Of a stretch of DNA of 64,000 nt, positions 12,322 through 23,800 are shown piece by piece; the stretch's first letter is position 1; the number at the start of each line of letters is the position of its first letter. The notes below the pieces were generated by a model, which was not told the DNA's origin, searched no databases, and worked only from the letters and a program-made list of their open reading frames with translations. The position numbers were made by a program, and so were the translations under genes. Origin of the DNA: Alnus glutinosa (Eukaryota; Streptophyta; Magnoliopsida; Fagales; Betulaceae); the NCBI RefSeq assembly GCF_958979055.1, contig NC_084891.1, forward strand, positions 1,069,001 through 1,133,000, written 5' to 3'.

Positions 12322-12666
12322 TGTTAGAATAATAGGAAAGAAAAGATAATGCTATAGAGATATTAAATATAAAATGAAAAGGGAATAAATAAATGAAGAA
12401 CAAGGATTTTACGTGGTTCGGTCTATGACTTATGTCCACAAAATAAAGTCCAAATGGCTGCATTATGCTTTTATTCATCGACGAGTGTACAATAGAAAAT
12501 GTTTTATTTATAGAGCTTATATATAAAATATAATCCTAATCAAATCCCTTAATTTAGAATGATTCAATATCATCAAATCCATAAATTCAAGATGATCTAA
12601 TATTTATCAAAGGCAATACAATTCTCATCAAATCCCTAATTTTAGTAATCCAAATATATTCTAACA
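12322..12666 (-). mobile_element. Solo LTR (Copia-like appearance)
   Basis: The 345-bp segment has matching inverted ends, TGTTAGAAT and ATTCTAACA. Read on the minus strand it starts TGTTAGAATATATTTGG, contains a TATA-like stretch followed by CTCTATAAATAAAAC, and the block GACCGAACCACGTAAAATCC that is common in plant Copia LTRs. No partner LTR is seen nearby and the flanking 5-mers do not match, so it is probably an old solo LTR. Confidence 0.55.
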
Positions 12667-12979
12667 TAATCCTGGTGGCGGTTGAGATTCTTTCCATAAA
12701 AAGTGTTTCAGCAATGCTTCTCAACTGGCTAATAATGGCAGAAGAACCTTTGAATCCGTTTATAGTTACAACTGATTATAATGAATCCAGCAGATAATTA
12801 AGGCTAATTGCCTCCTATGCTTTGCTATATATGAACAGTCTTCCAAGTACAATAGTATATTTTAGCAAAATATTTTAGTAAATGTTAGCAAAATATTTGA
12901 CTCCTACTAGTTAAAATAAAATAAGATATATGTGAAACAAGCATAAGTTTAGAAAGAGAAAGATAATGTTGATACCGTG

Positions 12980-13480
12980 CATAATAATAATGAATAATAT
13001 GAAATTGAAAAATAGAGAAAGTAAGAGAAACTTAAGACTTCGGCAACGTACTTACGTTCATAGAAGTGCGGCTATATTTCAGTATTTGATTTAGGATTAC
13101 AGCATAACATATTTGTATGAAAACTCTTCTGTATGGACAAATATGAAAAACTTCAAAATACATTGTACCGTACCATGGGGGCGTTGCCCTCACACCCCCG
13201 CAACCTATTCATCCCCAAGTCTACATAAACTTAAATTACGCCCACTAGGCCAGTTGTCTCAGCTCAGCTCCGCTCCGACAACTGGCATCTATACTAGCAT
13301 ATCGTATTACTCTTTATGCCTGAAAGAATATGAGATACTTATTCCAACAGAGAATATAAGAGAGTTGAAGTTATTCAATTTTAGAGGCTTATGTATGCCG
13401 TTCTAATATCGAATAGGGTTACAATTCGATTATATTGACTTATTTGATAATACAATAAAAATGTCTGTTTACAGGCCTTA
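12980..13480. repeat. Possible LTR fragment
   Basis: An AT-rich stretch interrupted by a GC-rich core, GGGGGCGTTGCCCTCACACC, reminiscent of plant LTRs that carry GGGGGC...GCCCCC runs. The ends are not defined. The open frame here (13113-13406) has no protein-like features. Confidence 0.3.
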
Positions 13481-13784
13481 TAAATGTTCAACATAAGGAA
13501 TATAAATCTCTTGATAATAATGATTAAATTTTAACATTGTTACATGATCAAATTCCGATATCATTTGATAAGAATGACACGATTTAAGTATAATAGGAAA
13601 TCCTATGGATTTGAGCATGCACCATCCAAAATGCTTTTATAGTTCCTGTTTAATTCTTTCTTTTTTTTCTTAGACCATGATTGTTTATTATTTTCACTCT
13701 GATATAAAATTCTTTGGTCAAGGAGCATTAAAGTTGGTTTATAATGTATAAACTTATTAGTAGGCAATTGAGTTGTTTACGGTA

Positions 13785-13925
13785 GGTCGATTGTAGTGTG
13801 TCGATGTATAAATATAAGATTATATAAATCAATTTTAACTCGATCTATTTATTAATTAAATAGGTTATACTCTTTAATTTTGTGTTAAATTTTGCCGATC
13901 GTGTAAAAAATTGTCAATTTTAATT
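13785..13925 (+). mobile_element. hAT-like MITE family, monomer remnant
   Basis: One unit of the dimeric repeat family: ATAAGATTATATAAATCAAT, then a TTAATTAAATAGG block, then TAATTTTGTGTTAAATTTTG and GTGTAAAAAATTGTCAAT in the same order as the copies at 42983 and 56400. Confidence 0.5.
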
Positions 13926-14569
13926 TGTACTTTATTTTTATGTGAGAGATTGTTCTTAGTTTTGCTCTCAACAAGTCCAATTCATTTGTATGTACGAAAT
14001 TAACAACCCTGGTTTTTGTAATCAGCAACTGTTTTCATCTTCTTTCTCATTATAACCATTTATTCATTATCAATTTCCCCAACAATTCCATCTATTCCAT
14101 TCACTCTTTATAGAAACTGGTGTCTTATCGAAGTAAAAGATATTTGAACAGAAGCATCTATTAATTATTCCATGATGATGATGACAATGATTTTATGGCC
14201 TAGCCAAAACAACGAGACGATATGATGTGGATTGATTTTTGTGACATTCTTTTCTTTTCTTTATTATTATTATTATTTTTTTCCTCTAGGCAATGAGGAA
14301 AAGGGAGATTGCAATTGGATATTTCTTAATGTTAATCCTAATGAAAGAGAGAATTGGAGATGAATCGAGAATACTTCCTATAAAATTCAGTTTGCAACCT
14401 GATAGCGTTGACTTGTTGATGGCCAGAGTGATTATTTTCTAAATGTTACGTGGTTGTAAAATCATAGGTATCATCTATGATATAAGATTATGTAGGATGA
14501 TAATTTAAGTTCGTTTAAATATGTGATAACTGGTACATGTGTTACCTTTTTAAGGGTGGTAACGTGGAC

Positions 14570-14685
14570 CACGCCTCATGTTTTCAAGGAGTAATTCAAT
14601 CGGCTGGAGATCACGCCTCATGAAGCGGAGGTCACTAGTTTGAATTCCCACTCCCCCCTCTTGTGTGGACATGTCAAAAAAAAAA
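14570..14685 (+). mobile_element. tRNA-derived SINE with 15-bp target-site duplication
   Basis: A 116-bp element flanked by a perfect 15-bp duplication, GGTGGTAACGTGGAC (14555-14569 and 14686-14700). It contains an A-box-like stretch, TAATTCAATCGGCTGG, and a B-box-like GGTCACTAGTTTGAATTCC, and ends in an A tail (CATGTC followed by A10). These are hallmarks of a tRNA-derived, LINE-mobilised SINE. Relatives lie at 15637, 30438 and 50466. Confidence 0.82.
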
Positions 14686-14723
14686 GGTGGTAACGTGGAC
14701 GGCTTGTAAAATAAAATAAAGTA

Positions 14724-14754
<31 letters not shown>

Positions 14755-15636
14755 CCATAATCTAGATGGAAGTATCAAGTAGGTATTTTCATTAACGATA
14801 GGTTCTACCTTAGATATCCACATTAGCGCCAACTATTTGAATCTATGTGGTTATTGCTGTTATTATCCGCAAATAGGTAATGAGCCTATTTTAAAAATAA
14901 TTTTGACTAATTTTTAGTTTATTGGGCTTGTTTTGAAAATATAATGCAACACCGAAATATGTAGAAACAAGGAAAATAAAATAAAATGAGATGATGGATA
15001 CAATCTCAAAATATTAATAGTAATCAATGTTCACAAGAAATACCCTTATGTTTTTTATCCATGATTCAATGAGCATAACAATCAAGCTAGCGCGCACACC
15101 CAAAAAAAAATTACAAATCTAACATAAAAAAATAAAATAATATTACAAATTCATAACATAAAAAAACATAAATTATCTAAATATAACACATTCATATATA
15201 TTGATGTGTTATGTTGAATATATTAACTATAATATACACAAAAATACATATTATATATAAAGGGTATTAACCACATTTGGATACTCAAAACAGCTATTCA
15301 CATCCGCACATGCGAGTAATGATTTTTGCTAACTGCATTCGCATGTGCAGATAATAAATACAGGCGGTTAATATCTGCCTACATGTATACCCTTACTACC
15401 TATGATACTTTTTGAAACATAAGCAACCGAAAACCCATTTGTAATCTTTTCCCTTCACCTTAAATTTGCATAAAGAAAAGGAAAACTAAGATTAAATAAA
15501 AGACTCTTTTGACAATGGTCTAAAGTGTTTTTTGCGTAATTTTTGAGAGTTTGAAATCCTAGGAAGGAAAAAAGGGTTGGACGGTGCACTACGTGCGCTT
15601 TATAATTTCATTTTTAGTTAGTAACTTATTTTTGAA

Positions 15637-15725
15637 GCTTTTTTTATTTTATTTTTACATGTCCACACAAGAAAGGGAGGGAGGATTCGAACTAGTGACC
15701 TCCGTTTCGTGAGACGTGGTATAGG
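15637..15725 (-). mobile_element. SINE copy, 5'-truncated
   Basis: Same family as 14570-14685 in reverse: ACATGTCCACACAAG, then GGATTCGAACTAGTGACCTCCG, then a GACGTGG end. The A-box part is missing. The A-rich tail lies at the left (T-rich on the plus strand). No clear target-site duplication. Confidence 0.65.
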
Positions 15726-16380
15726 AATAGGACAATCAAGATTAAGCAAGCTAAATTTAAATTTCACAGATATAATAATTTATAACTTTATATGTTATTG
15801 CATAGTAAATATATTGTCACATTATTTAAAAGGTTTTAATGATTAATCAAAAAATAAATAAAAGGTTTTAATGGCGTGGCACCGTATATTATTACATGCA
15901 ACAAAATAAATTTCACTTGAATTAATTGAGAGGATTCTGATCTCAAAATTATCCTATAATATTTTTTTTAAAAATAAAAAATAAAAAATAACTTTCATTA
16001 CAATTTGAGACCCAAATGGCCAAAACCCTACAATACTAGTGTGACGGTCTTAAACAATTATTATTTTTTTAATAGTGATTAATCCAAAAATTAATTAAGA
16101 CGATTACATCAACCTTACAAAATAAAAAGTGTGATTCTTAAGATTATTTATTTATAAAATATCTGAGTATTGAATATCAGTAAGGAAAAAAAAAAAAAAA
16201 AAGCTTTCAAAATGCCACTAGCACGTTACGTTACGTCCGTTTTCCACAGTTGACCTATTTTTTTATTTTCTTATATAATGCTTTTTATGATTATTTAATT
16301 TTTTTTTTTTTTTTTATTCAAATAGAAAGAAAATGACAGCAAGGAAAAACCAGCCAACAGCTTTGGCTTGCTTTACAGGA
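15726..16380. other. AT-rich spacer, no gene
   Basis: Homopolymer-rich AT DNA with poly-A runs near 16184-16201 and poly-T near 16299-16315. Nothing recognisable. Confidence 0.4.
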
Positions 16381-16599
16381 CAAAGGACAAGGCGGCGTGG
16401 GCACATTATGTTCCTTAAAAAGACAAAAATGGCCTCAAACCCTGACATCCGTTCCGACAAAGCCTGTCTGCGCCGGCCGGCTTTTTACGGCGGACGATAG
16501 GGTCAAGGTTATATAGCATACGGAGATTACGAAATCTTACAAATCAGGATCGTAATCTTCTGACAGTCTGTCCCGAGGAAACGAAGCTGCTGTAGTGAC

Positions 16600-16612
16600 A
16601 CGTGTCCAAGGT
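16600..16612. promoter_or_regulatory. G-box / ABRE-like palindrome in a GC-rich island
   Basis: GACACGTGTCC is a perfect palindrome around the CACGTG G-box core, which bZIP and bHLH factors bind. It sits in a locally GC-richer stretch (about 16380-16640) that stands out from the AT-rich surroundings. No transcript start can be assigned. The nearest downstream gene is the patellin about 2.9 kb away. Its function is a guess from the motif alone. Confidence 0.3.
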
Positions 16613-16929
16613 GAGAGACGCGTTGGGGGTCCGGTGGCCGGTAATGGTCCAGCATTAATAGTGTATATGTGATTATTCCTTTTGACAGCTAATGTCAGAG
16701 GATTTTGTTATGTGGGATTGAGGAATAAAATCCAGTTTTTGTGTATTTTTATTTTCTGCCTTGCCTTGAAGTTGTGCCGCCCATTGTTTTGAAGGATGAA
16801 GAACACAAGAAAGAAAGAAAAAAATAAATAAATAATTGATAAATAATTTTATAAGAAAAGGACGGCTTATAGTCTTCTCGATTGTGGATCTTAAATTGAC
16901 ATTCTCATAGTTAATGGCAAAAATTTGTG

Positions 16930-17220
16930 TGCATGCGTTGGTTTCAAATATCGTAAATGTATTGGTATAAGATTATATAAGTTAATTATAATATGATTTA
17001 TTTAATTAAATGAGTCAGACTCTTCGATCTCAATCTATTAATTTTGTGCTGGATTTGCGTCAAATTCATAGATCGTATAAAAAATTGATATTCCTAAATA
17101 TTCAGTGCCGAGTCATAGCTAGGTATAAAATAATTAAATAAATCAAACGCTTCAATCTTAATCCTCTAATTTGGTGTTCGAAAACTTGAATTTCTAAAAA
17201 ATTTGAACAACTTAATGACA
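16930..17220 (+). mobile_element. hAT-like MITE family, decayed dimer
   Basis: The first unit is recognisable by GTATAAGATTATATAAGTTA, TTTAATTAAATGAGTCAGAC, TAATTTTGTGCTGGATTTG and GTATAAAAAATTGATATT. A second, diverged unit follows (AAATAATTAAATAAATCAAA, CTCTAATTTGGTG). Ends not resolved. Confidence 0.5.
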
Positions 17221-19380
17221 AAGAAAAATCGTCCTGTCTATTAATAAGTCAAACTAAAGACAATTGCAACCTTATTACTCTTATTATATTTACTAAAAAT
17301 AAAAGTAATTGAGTGATGTTATTATAAGGAGCCCTCATTCTTCTTATATATTTTGCGATCAAATTAATCGTCATTTTAAAGTCATATTAATTTTAAAACG
17401 ACTCAAAGAAAATATAAGTTCTCCTAATAACATTACACTCTCGATAATGTTATAATGTAAGTTGTACGTGTGCTGGCGTGGCATAATTTTTTCCCATTTC
17501 CCAAAATCCTCGGAGTTATCTTTTAAGATTTTTAGGAATATTAAAAAAGCGAAAACTTCACTTGACGGTTAAACCCTCTAAAGTTTCCTTACTTTTACAA
17601 TCTGAGCAAAATTAAAATACTTTCAATATTTAGCATATTGAAATTTTAATTTTTTTGCAAAATCACCCGGTTATAGTTTGGGGGTTAAATCATATGGACA
17701 AAAGGGTAAAATAACCCTGTAAATTTTATAAAATTACAAAATTACCTGGAATTATAATAATAATAATAATTATTATTTGAAAAAAAAAAAAGAGAGAGGA
17801 TATTTTAAGGACTTTTCACCTCTCAATTAAAATTTAACAAAAAAATCATATCAAAATGGTGAAATTGAAATTATTTTAAAGTTCGATATATTAAATTGAG
17901 AGTTTTTGAATTTTGGAGAAAGATTATTAAAAAATAAAAAATAAAAAAATCAAAGAATTAAGTGAAGTTCCTCTTTAAAAGAATTACTCTATTTAGTTGC
18001 ATTTAAGGAAAGAGAATTAAGATCGATGCTCGTGGGCATTGGGATTTCTCCAATTTCCTTTGATCACAGAGGTTGTTATCCATATTTCCCTCACTTAATT
18101 AGGAAATTATTTTTCTCTAAACAGACAAAAATTCCCTTAATCAAATTGCATAATCCCGCAATATATAACATTTTCAAAACAATTAATCATGGCATCAAAT
18201 TAATATTTACCCAAATCAACCAACACTCCTAGCTTGGTTCCCAAGAATAAGCAGCTACCTTAATCGATAAGATTTGCGAAGATGTTAAGGAATATTTAGT
18301 TTATACCGTCGGTTTATATTTTGAGAAATGAAAAATAAATCAAATAATTTATATTTTGAAAAATAAAAGAAAAACTACAGTTTATATACCATTTTTTTTT
18401 CTTTATCATTTTCGATTTAACTTTTAATTACTTTTATATCACACAACTTTATGCACATTAAAAAATAAACAATACATATATTTTTAAGATAATAAATAAT
18501 TCCTACATGATGTTTAGTAATAAATAAATAAATATACAGAATATATTGATAAGAAGACAACTGTATATTCGTTTTTTTTTTTTTTTTTTTCTTCCTTCTA
18601 CGCAATGATAAAGAGACCCATATCGTATATTAGTTAATTAAACATCTTTATTTATTTGAGGGAAATAGCTTTTGGTTTATTTTTGCACATTTATTCAAAT
18701 TGAATTACGAGACCAAACAAACTTGTATGTTTGTTAATGTATTTTATTTACCAGATTTATTTATTTATTTATTTTTAAAGTGTTCCGTTAAAGAATTTTT
18801 TTTTTTTTTTTTTATGTTTTGAGTTTTTTGTTTGTGAGTAATAATATTTAATAGATTGTTTTCTTTTAAAAATTAAAATGCCACTAAAATTAACATTTTT
18901 TTTTCTTTTAAAAATATTAATTTTATAACAGTCTACTAAATATTAATAAACATGGCATTAAAATTAGAATTGGAATGAATCGTTTTGAATTAAAAGCCTT
19001 TAGGTAGCTTTTAAAGAGTAGGGTAAATGCAAAATAGACATCCCTCCAATTATGCCGAGATTATGTAAATAACATTTTGAATTGAAAAATAAGAAATAAA
19101 ACATGAGAAACTTCCTAATTTCAGTTGAGAAAAATAAAAGGCAATGATTGTTGAGAGCAATGAGAGGGGAATAAATTAAAATATATTTTACCAAAATTGG
19201 ACAGGAGTTGTGTAGGGAAGGGTGGACGGGGTCCCACAAAGACACAAAGTGGTGTACTAGCTGGCAGAACTGGTCTGACAGACTGGTTCTTCCCATATGC
19301 ATCAACAACCGTCGCCTCCATTTCTCAAAAATCACAGCCCCCCTTCTTTTAAGCCCTTCCACTGTCCCCCAACAACCTCT
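17221..19380. other. AT-rich upstream region of the first patellin
   Basis: No gene seen. AT-rich, with homopolymer runs (for example 18572-18590 and 18798-18812). The last few hundred bases before 19381 presumably include the patellin promoter. Confidence 0.4.
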
Positions 19381-19385
19381 GTTCT

Positions 19386-19394
19386 TTTATATAC
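19386..19394 (+). promoter_or_regulatory. Probable TATA box of the first patellin
   Basis: TTTATATAC lies about 130 bp upstream of the ATG at 19525. It is followed by a CT-rich leader (TCTCTCTATCTATCTCTCTC near 19456-19480), a common plant 5' UTR feature. The spacing fits a core promoter with a leader of about 100 bases. Confidence 0.5.
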
Positions 19395-19524
19395 ACACTC
19401 ACAAGCATAAAGCCTAAAAGCCCAAGAACAGGCACGCAGTTTGTCTGTCTGTTTGTCTCTCTATCTATCTCTCTCTCTCAAGCAATAACACAAACACAAA
19501 GAGAGTCTTCCTTGCTCTTTGTTC

Positions 19525-21743
19525 ATGGCCGAGGAACACCAAAAGCCAGCGACGGAGGAGGTTGTGGTGGAGAAACCCACCACGGAGAAAGGGCCGCCGG
19601 TTCCGGAACCGGAGCCGGAGCCGGAGAAGCCGGGTCCGGTTGAGGAAGTAGTAGAGGAGCCGAAGAAGCCCAAGGCCGAGGGGGAGGTGAAGATTACCGA
19701 ATCGGTGTCTTTCAAGGAAGAGACCTACGTGGTTGGGGAGCTCCCGGAGGCGCAAAGGAAGGCCCTTGAGGAGTTGAGGCAACTCGTCCAAGAGGCCCTC
19801 AACAAGCACGAGTTCACGGCTCCTCCGCCACCGCCCAAAGAAGAAGAGAAAAAGGAGGAGAAGAAGGAGGAGGAAGAGAAGGCTCCTCCTGCTTCTTCTT
19901 CTGCCGCGGAAGAACCGGAATCCTCCAAGACTGAAGAGAAACCTGAAGAACCTCCCAAGGCGGAGGAGTACTCTGTGACTGCACCGGCTGTGGAAGTAAA
20001 AGAAGAAGAGCCTCCCAAGGTTGAAGCAAAAGAAAAAGAGGTTGCTACTGAGGTGGTTGAAGCGAGAGAAGAAGAGAAGGCTCCACCGCCGCCACCACCA
20101 CCCGCTGAGGTTATTGCTGAGGAGGTGGTCGAGAAAGTGACCGCCACCGATGAGACTGCGGAGGCAATCAAAGAGACCATAGTCGTCGAGGTCTCTGCTC
20201 CACCTCCGGCCACAACAACAGAGCCAGAGGCCCCACCAGCTGAGACTAAGGCTACGGAAGAAGCTGAGTCGAAAGTAGAAGAAGTGGAGGTCCCAGCGCT
20301 GCCTCCGCCTCCGCCTGAGGAGGTTTCAATCTGGGGAATTCGGCTTCTTCATGACGAGCGAAGCGATGTGATCCTCTTGAAGTTCCTGAGAGCCAGGGAC
20401 TTCAAGGTCAAGGACGCCCTGACCATGCTCAAGAACACGGTCCGCTGGCGCAAGGAGTTCGGAATCGATGCCCTTCTCGAGGAAGACCATGGAAATCACT
20501 GGGACAAGGTGGTGTTCACACATGGGCATGACAAAGAAGGCCACCCCGTGTGCTACAACGTCTTCAGCGAGTTCCAGAGCAAGGAGTTGTATCAGAATTC
20601 CTTTTCCACTGAAGAGAAGCGCGAGAAGTTCCTCAAGTGGAGGATTCAGTTCTTGGAGAGGAGCAGTAGGAAGCTTGATTTCAGTCCTACTGGGATCTCC
20701 ACCATTGTTCAGGTCAACGATTTGAAGAACTCCTTCGGAATCCACAAGAGGGAGCTCTGGCAGGTCACCAAGCAGGCCGTTCACTTGTTTCAGGATAACT
20801 ACCCTGAATTCCTAGCCAAACAGGTATTTGATCCTTTATTTTTTTAATGGAGTGATTGATAATTTGATACGATCTATAAACCAAAAAAATAAAATAAATC
20901 AAGAATCCCATTTACTTTTGTTGTAAATTAAATTTGTGCTTTGATCTTGTTTAATTATGGGTTTTGGGTTATTGAAGGTGTTTATCAACGTCCCATGGTG
21001 GTACCTTGCATACAATAAGATGATTAGTCCTTTCCTGACACAAAGGACCAAGAGCAAGTTTGTATTTGCAGGCCCATCAAAATCTGCTGAGACCCTTTTC
21101 AAGTAAGTCTTAATTCATTTATTTCTTCTCTCTTATGTTACTCGATCAATGATTAAATGGCTCTCCATAATTTTTTTTTTCACTTCTTAATGCTTGAATC
21201 GTTTGGTGTGTGTATGTTTGGATGTTGTTAATTAAACAGATATATAGCACCTGAGCAAGTACCAGTTCAGTATGGTGGGCTGAAGAAGGAGGATGAACAG
21301 GAATTCACCAGTGCTGATCCTGTTACAGAGGTTACAATCAAGCCGGCATCCAAGCACACCATTGTATTGCCTGTTTCTGAGGTAGGCTGCCAACCTTTGA
21401 TCAAATAAAGAAACAAATTTGATTAATGAAAATTAATGTTACAATCAGTTGTATATGTTATATGATATGGGAATTGTTGAATTTGTAGACTGGCCTGCTG
21501 GTTTGGGAAGTCAGAGTGGTGGGTTGGGATGTGAGCCATGGAGCTGAATTTGTGCCGAGTGCTGAGGGCGGGTACACGGTGATTGTACAGAAATCAAGGA
21601 AGATTACCCCATCTGATGAAACAGTAATCTCCAACAGCTTCAAAGTAGGTGAGGAAGGCAAGGTGGTGCTTTCCTTTGATAACCAAACCTCCAAGAAGAA
21701 GAAGCTCCTGTACAGGTCTAAGACCAAACCCTACTCTGATTAA
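19525..21743 (+). CDS. PATL: Patellin (SEC14-GOLD phosphoinositide-binding protein), about 606 aa
   Basis: Patellins bind phosphoinositides and act in membrane trafficking, cell-plate formation and auxin-linked processes at the plasma membrane and endosomes. Exons are 19525-20823, 20978-21102, 21240-21381 and 21489-21743; all junctions are GT-AG and keep the frame. The start is the ATG of MAEEHQKP; the reading frame extends two codons upstream, but only to a TTG. Residues 1 to about 265 are a low-complexity Glu/Pro/Lys/Ala-rich acidic tail containing the patellin motif SFKEETYVVGELPEAQRKAL. CRAL-TRIO-N lies near 268-330 (ILLKFLRARDFKVKDAL), the SEC14 lipid-binding domain near 340-500 (HPVCYNVFSEF, RKLDFSPTGI, NVPWWYLAYNKMISPF, FVFAGPSK), and a C-terminal GOLD domain after that (LVWEVRVVGWDVSHGAEFVP), ending KTKPYSD. 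Intact. A paralogue lies in inverted orientation at 36301-38237. Confidence 0.95.
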
Positions 21744-22260
21744 AAGCTCAAATAATAAGCAGTGCCTTTGTGGTCTGTGGGTGTAAATTTCCAGTCATTT
21801 GGGAGGCATGCATTAAATTGCAGGGCTGGGTTCTTTGTTTTTTTAATACAGGGTTTATTTTTTGTTCTTTCTGTCAAAACTTAATTTTGTTTGGAAATTT
21901 AAAATGTGGGGGTCGGGGGATTTATTTATATGTTCTTTCTATTAGTTTGTTGGGATTTTTTGTTATTTGGCTTTGGAGTGTAAACCATTAATGTTGAAAA
22001 AACAGCCAGGGATGCATGAGATAGAGACACATTTGTGGTACATATGTTTGGGGAATGGACATGTGTATGGACTGTGGACAGAAACTTTGTACTACTCTTG
22101 ATTTTGTGTCTGTAAAATTTGTGTAAATTTGGTGTATTTCTTTATTGCTTGGTCTACCTATGTTAACTGATTGATCATTTGTCATTCTCTTTCTGTCTCT
22201 TACCTCCCTAATGGTTTAATAAACATGGGCATAGTTGTAAGTTTTATATTTGTCTGGTTT
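21744..22260 (+). other. 3' UTR and downstream flank of the first patellin
   Basis: T- and GT-rich downstream sequence typical of plant 3' UTRs. AATAAAC near 22219 is a possible poly(A) signal. Small open frames here are probably chance. Confidence 0.4.
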
Positions 22261-22266
22261 AAGGAG

Positions 22267-22436
22267 AAGTAATGCTATAATGCCACTCTTCACACTTATT
22301 TTACAACAGATGTGGTTTGCATTAAGTGACTTTTTCATGTTAGCTAATTAAAAAAAAATCACTCAAACATGTCATGTCACTCTGTCGGTGTGAAATGAGT
22401 GATAAATGGGTTTGAAGAGAGTAGTATTATTTTTTA
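22267..22436. mobile_element. Palindromic MITE
   Basis: The left arm (AATGCTATAATGCCACTCTTC, ACACTTATTTTACAACAGA) is an imperfect inverted copy of the right arm (GAAGAGAGTAGTATTAT, TCTGTCGGTGTGAAATGAGT). About 170 bp with no coding capacity. The class cannot be decided because no clear target-site duplication is visible. Confidence 0.45.
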
Positions 22437-22470
22437 AAGAGAAATAACAAATTTATATGTTAACCAGTTG

Positions 22471-22695
22471 CGTATCACTCTGGTTTCGCATTGGGAAAAT
22501 GAGTAAGTCCACGTAGAGTGAATGATTTATAAAGATAGTTGTAGGTGTTAAGTCTCAAAATGCTTATTTATTATGTGAAACTAAGCTTATAAGTAATTTT
22601 TTTTTAAAAAAAAAAAAACTTCAAATTGGCTGCTTAATTGATTGCTTTTTAAAGTGATAACGTAGATGTGGCTAGGGCTTTTCTTGAATGTTACA
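22471..22695 (+). mobile_element. Solo LTR of the TRIM family seen at 841-1345
   Basis: It aligns along its length with 1141-1345: GATGAGTAAC / AATGAGTAAG, TTTATAAAGATA, GGTGTTAAGTC, TATGTGAAACTAAGC, CGTAGATGTGG and the ending GTTACA. A poly-T/poly-A run interrupts it near 22598-22618. No second LTR or primer-binding site follows. Confidence 0.6.
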
Positions 22696-22960
22696 AATTG
22701 AAAATGTCTAAAAGCAACAAGTGCAACTCTCGGAGGAGTTGTACTGGTTATGGAGGGGTACCCGAGGGGTGGAATTAAAATTAGAGGGGCAAAATTAAAA
22801 ACGAGTTTTTTAGGAGAAAAAATTAATTTTGGAGGGCTTATTTTATAAAAATCAAATAGTTTAGAGGAAGTTTTAAAATGTTAACATACAAGAAATGGAT
22901 TCCAACAAACAAAGTTTTAAGACATTTGATCGCTACGTGGAACCCAAAAAACAGAACAAG

Positions 22961-22964
<4 letters not shown>

Positions 22965-22996
<32 letters not shown>
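22965..22996. repeat. (AT)n microsatellite
   Basis: An AT dinucleotide run of about 32 bp bordering the unclassified fragment to its right. Confidence 0.85.
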
Positions 22997-23039
22997 CAAA
23001 TAACATGTGTTATTATTAATACTGAAAAAGTCCGAAGGC

Positions 23040-23800
23040 ATACATCTTGAGAACAGAGAGATAAGACCTCCCTACACTCTAAGCCAGAAGAATCTGACTT
23101 AAAAAACAGTTGCTTAGGCAGAAATACAAACCCTACAAGAACAATATTTGAGCCTCTCTTTACAATAACTCACACTCTAAAAAGAAAATAGGGTTGATCT
23201 AGCTACAAGCCAACAGATATTTCAGTAAAATTTGAGCAATACAAAAGCATATTGTGACTGGAGAAACAAAGAAAAAACATAAAACAAACATAAAAACCCA
23301 ATTTCAATCGGCGGTAGGGATTGTCTTTGTCGAAAATTGGCGCATGTCTTCCAAAAGACAACGGACATGCATAGATCTGACATCAAAATTATAAATGAAG
23401 GTGAAAGTCCGGCCATGCACTCCGTCAATGACATAGACCAGATCAGCCTCTCCCTTACCAGTTGTCTTGAAGCTTCCTGCCTGAACAAAAGAAAAGAAAA
23501 CAGAAAAGCAAACAAACATAAACCACCATAGCCCTGAGAGGGCTAGGGGGAGATCAACCACCACCGGATCTACCGAGGGAAACAAAGCTCCACAACCCTA
23601 ATAGTTGGGATAGACCTAACATTCATTGGTTCACATTAGAGAGAGACAAAAAACACTCCATAGCCCTAAAAAGGCTAAGAGGTAACTACCACTGGGAGGA
23701 GCCGATGAAATTTTTTCAAAGAAACCAACTCTCTCTGAAGGAGAAAACGAGAGCTTCAGAGAGAGAGAGAGAGGCGGCTAATTGAATTAACTAAGACAAA
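23040..23800 (-). repeat. Unclassified retroelement-like fragment
   Basis: Read on the minus strand this stretch has a purine-rich leader with repeated GGGCTATGG blocks (near 23529 and 23661), an open frame whose tail includes GSFKTTGKGEADLVYVIDG and FTFIYNFDVRSMHV, and a 3' end running into an (AT)n tract at 22965-22996. Leader, short frame and simple-repeat tail would suit a 5'/3'-joined non-LTR element, but I do not recognise the protein. It might also be a captured gene fragment. Confidence 0.3.

Noticed and set aside
12200..12478. Minus-strand 92-codon open frame
   Set aside because: Covers most of the solo LTR and its flank; the ends match the LTR, not a gene.
19465..20213. Several long open frames on the minus strand opposite the first patellin
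   Set aside because: They mirror the low-complexity Glu/Pro-rich coding sequence. The plus frame has the domains and splice sites.
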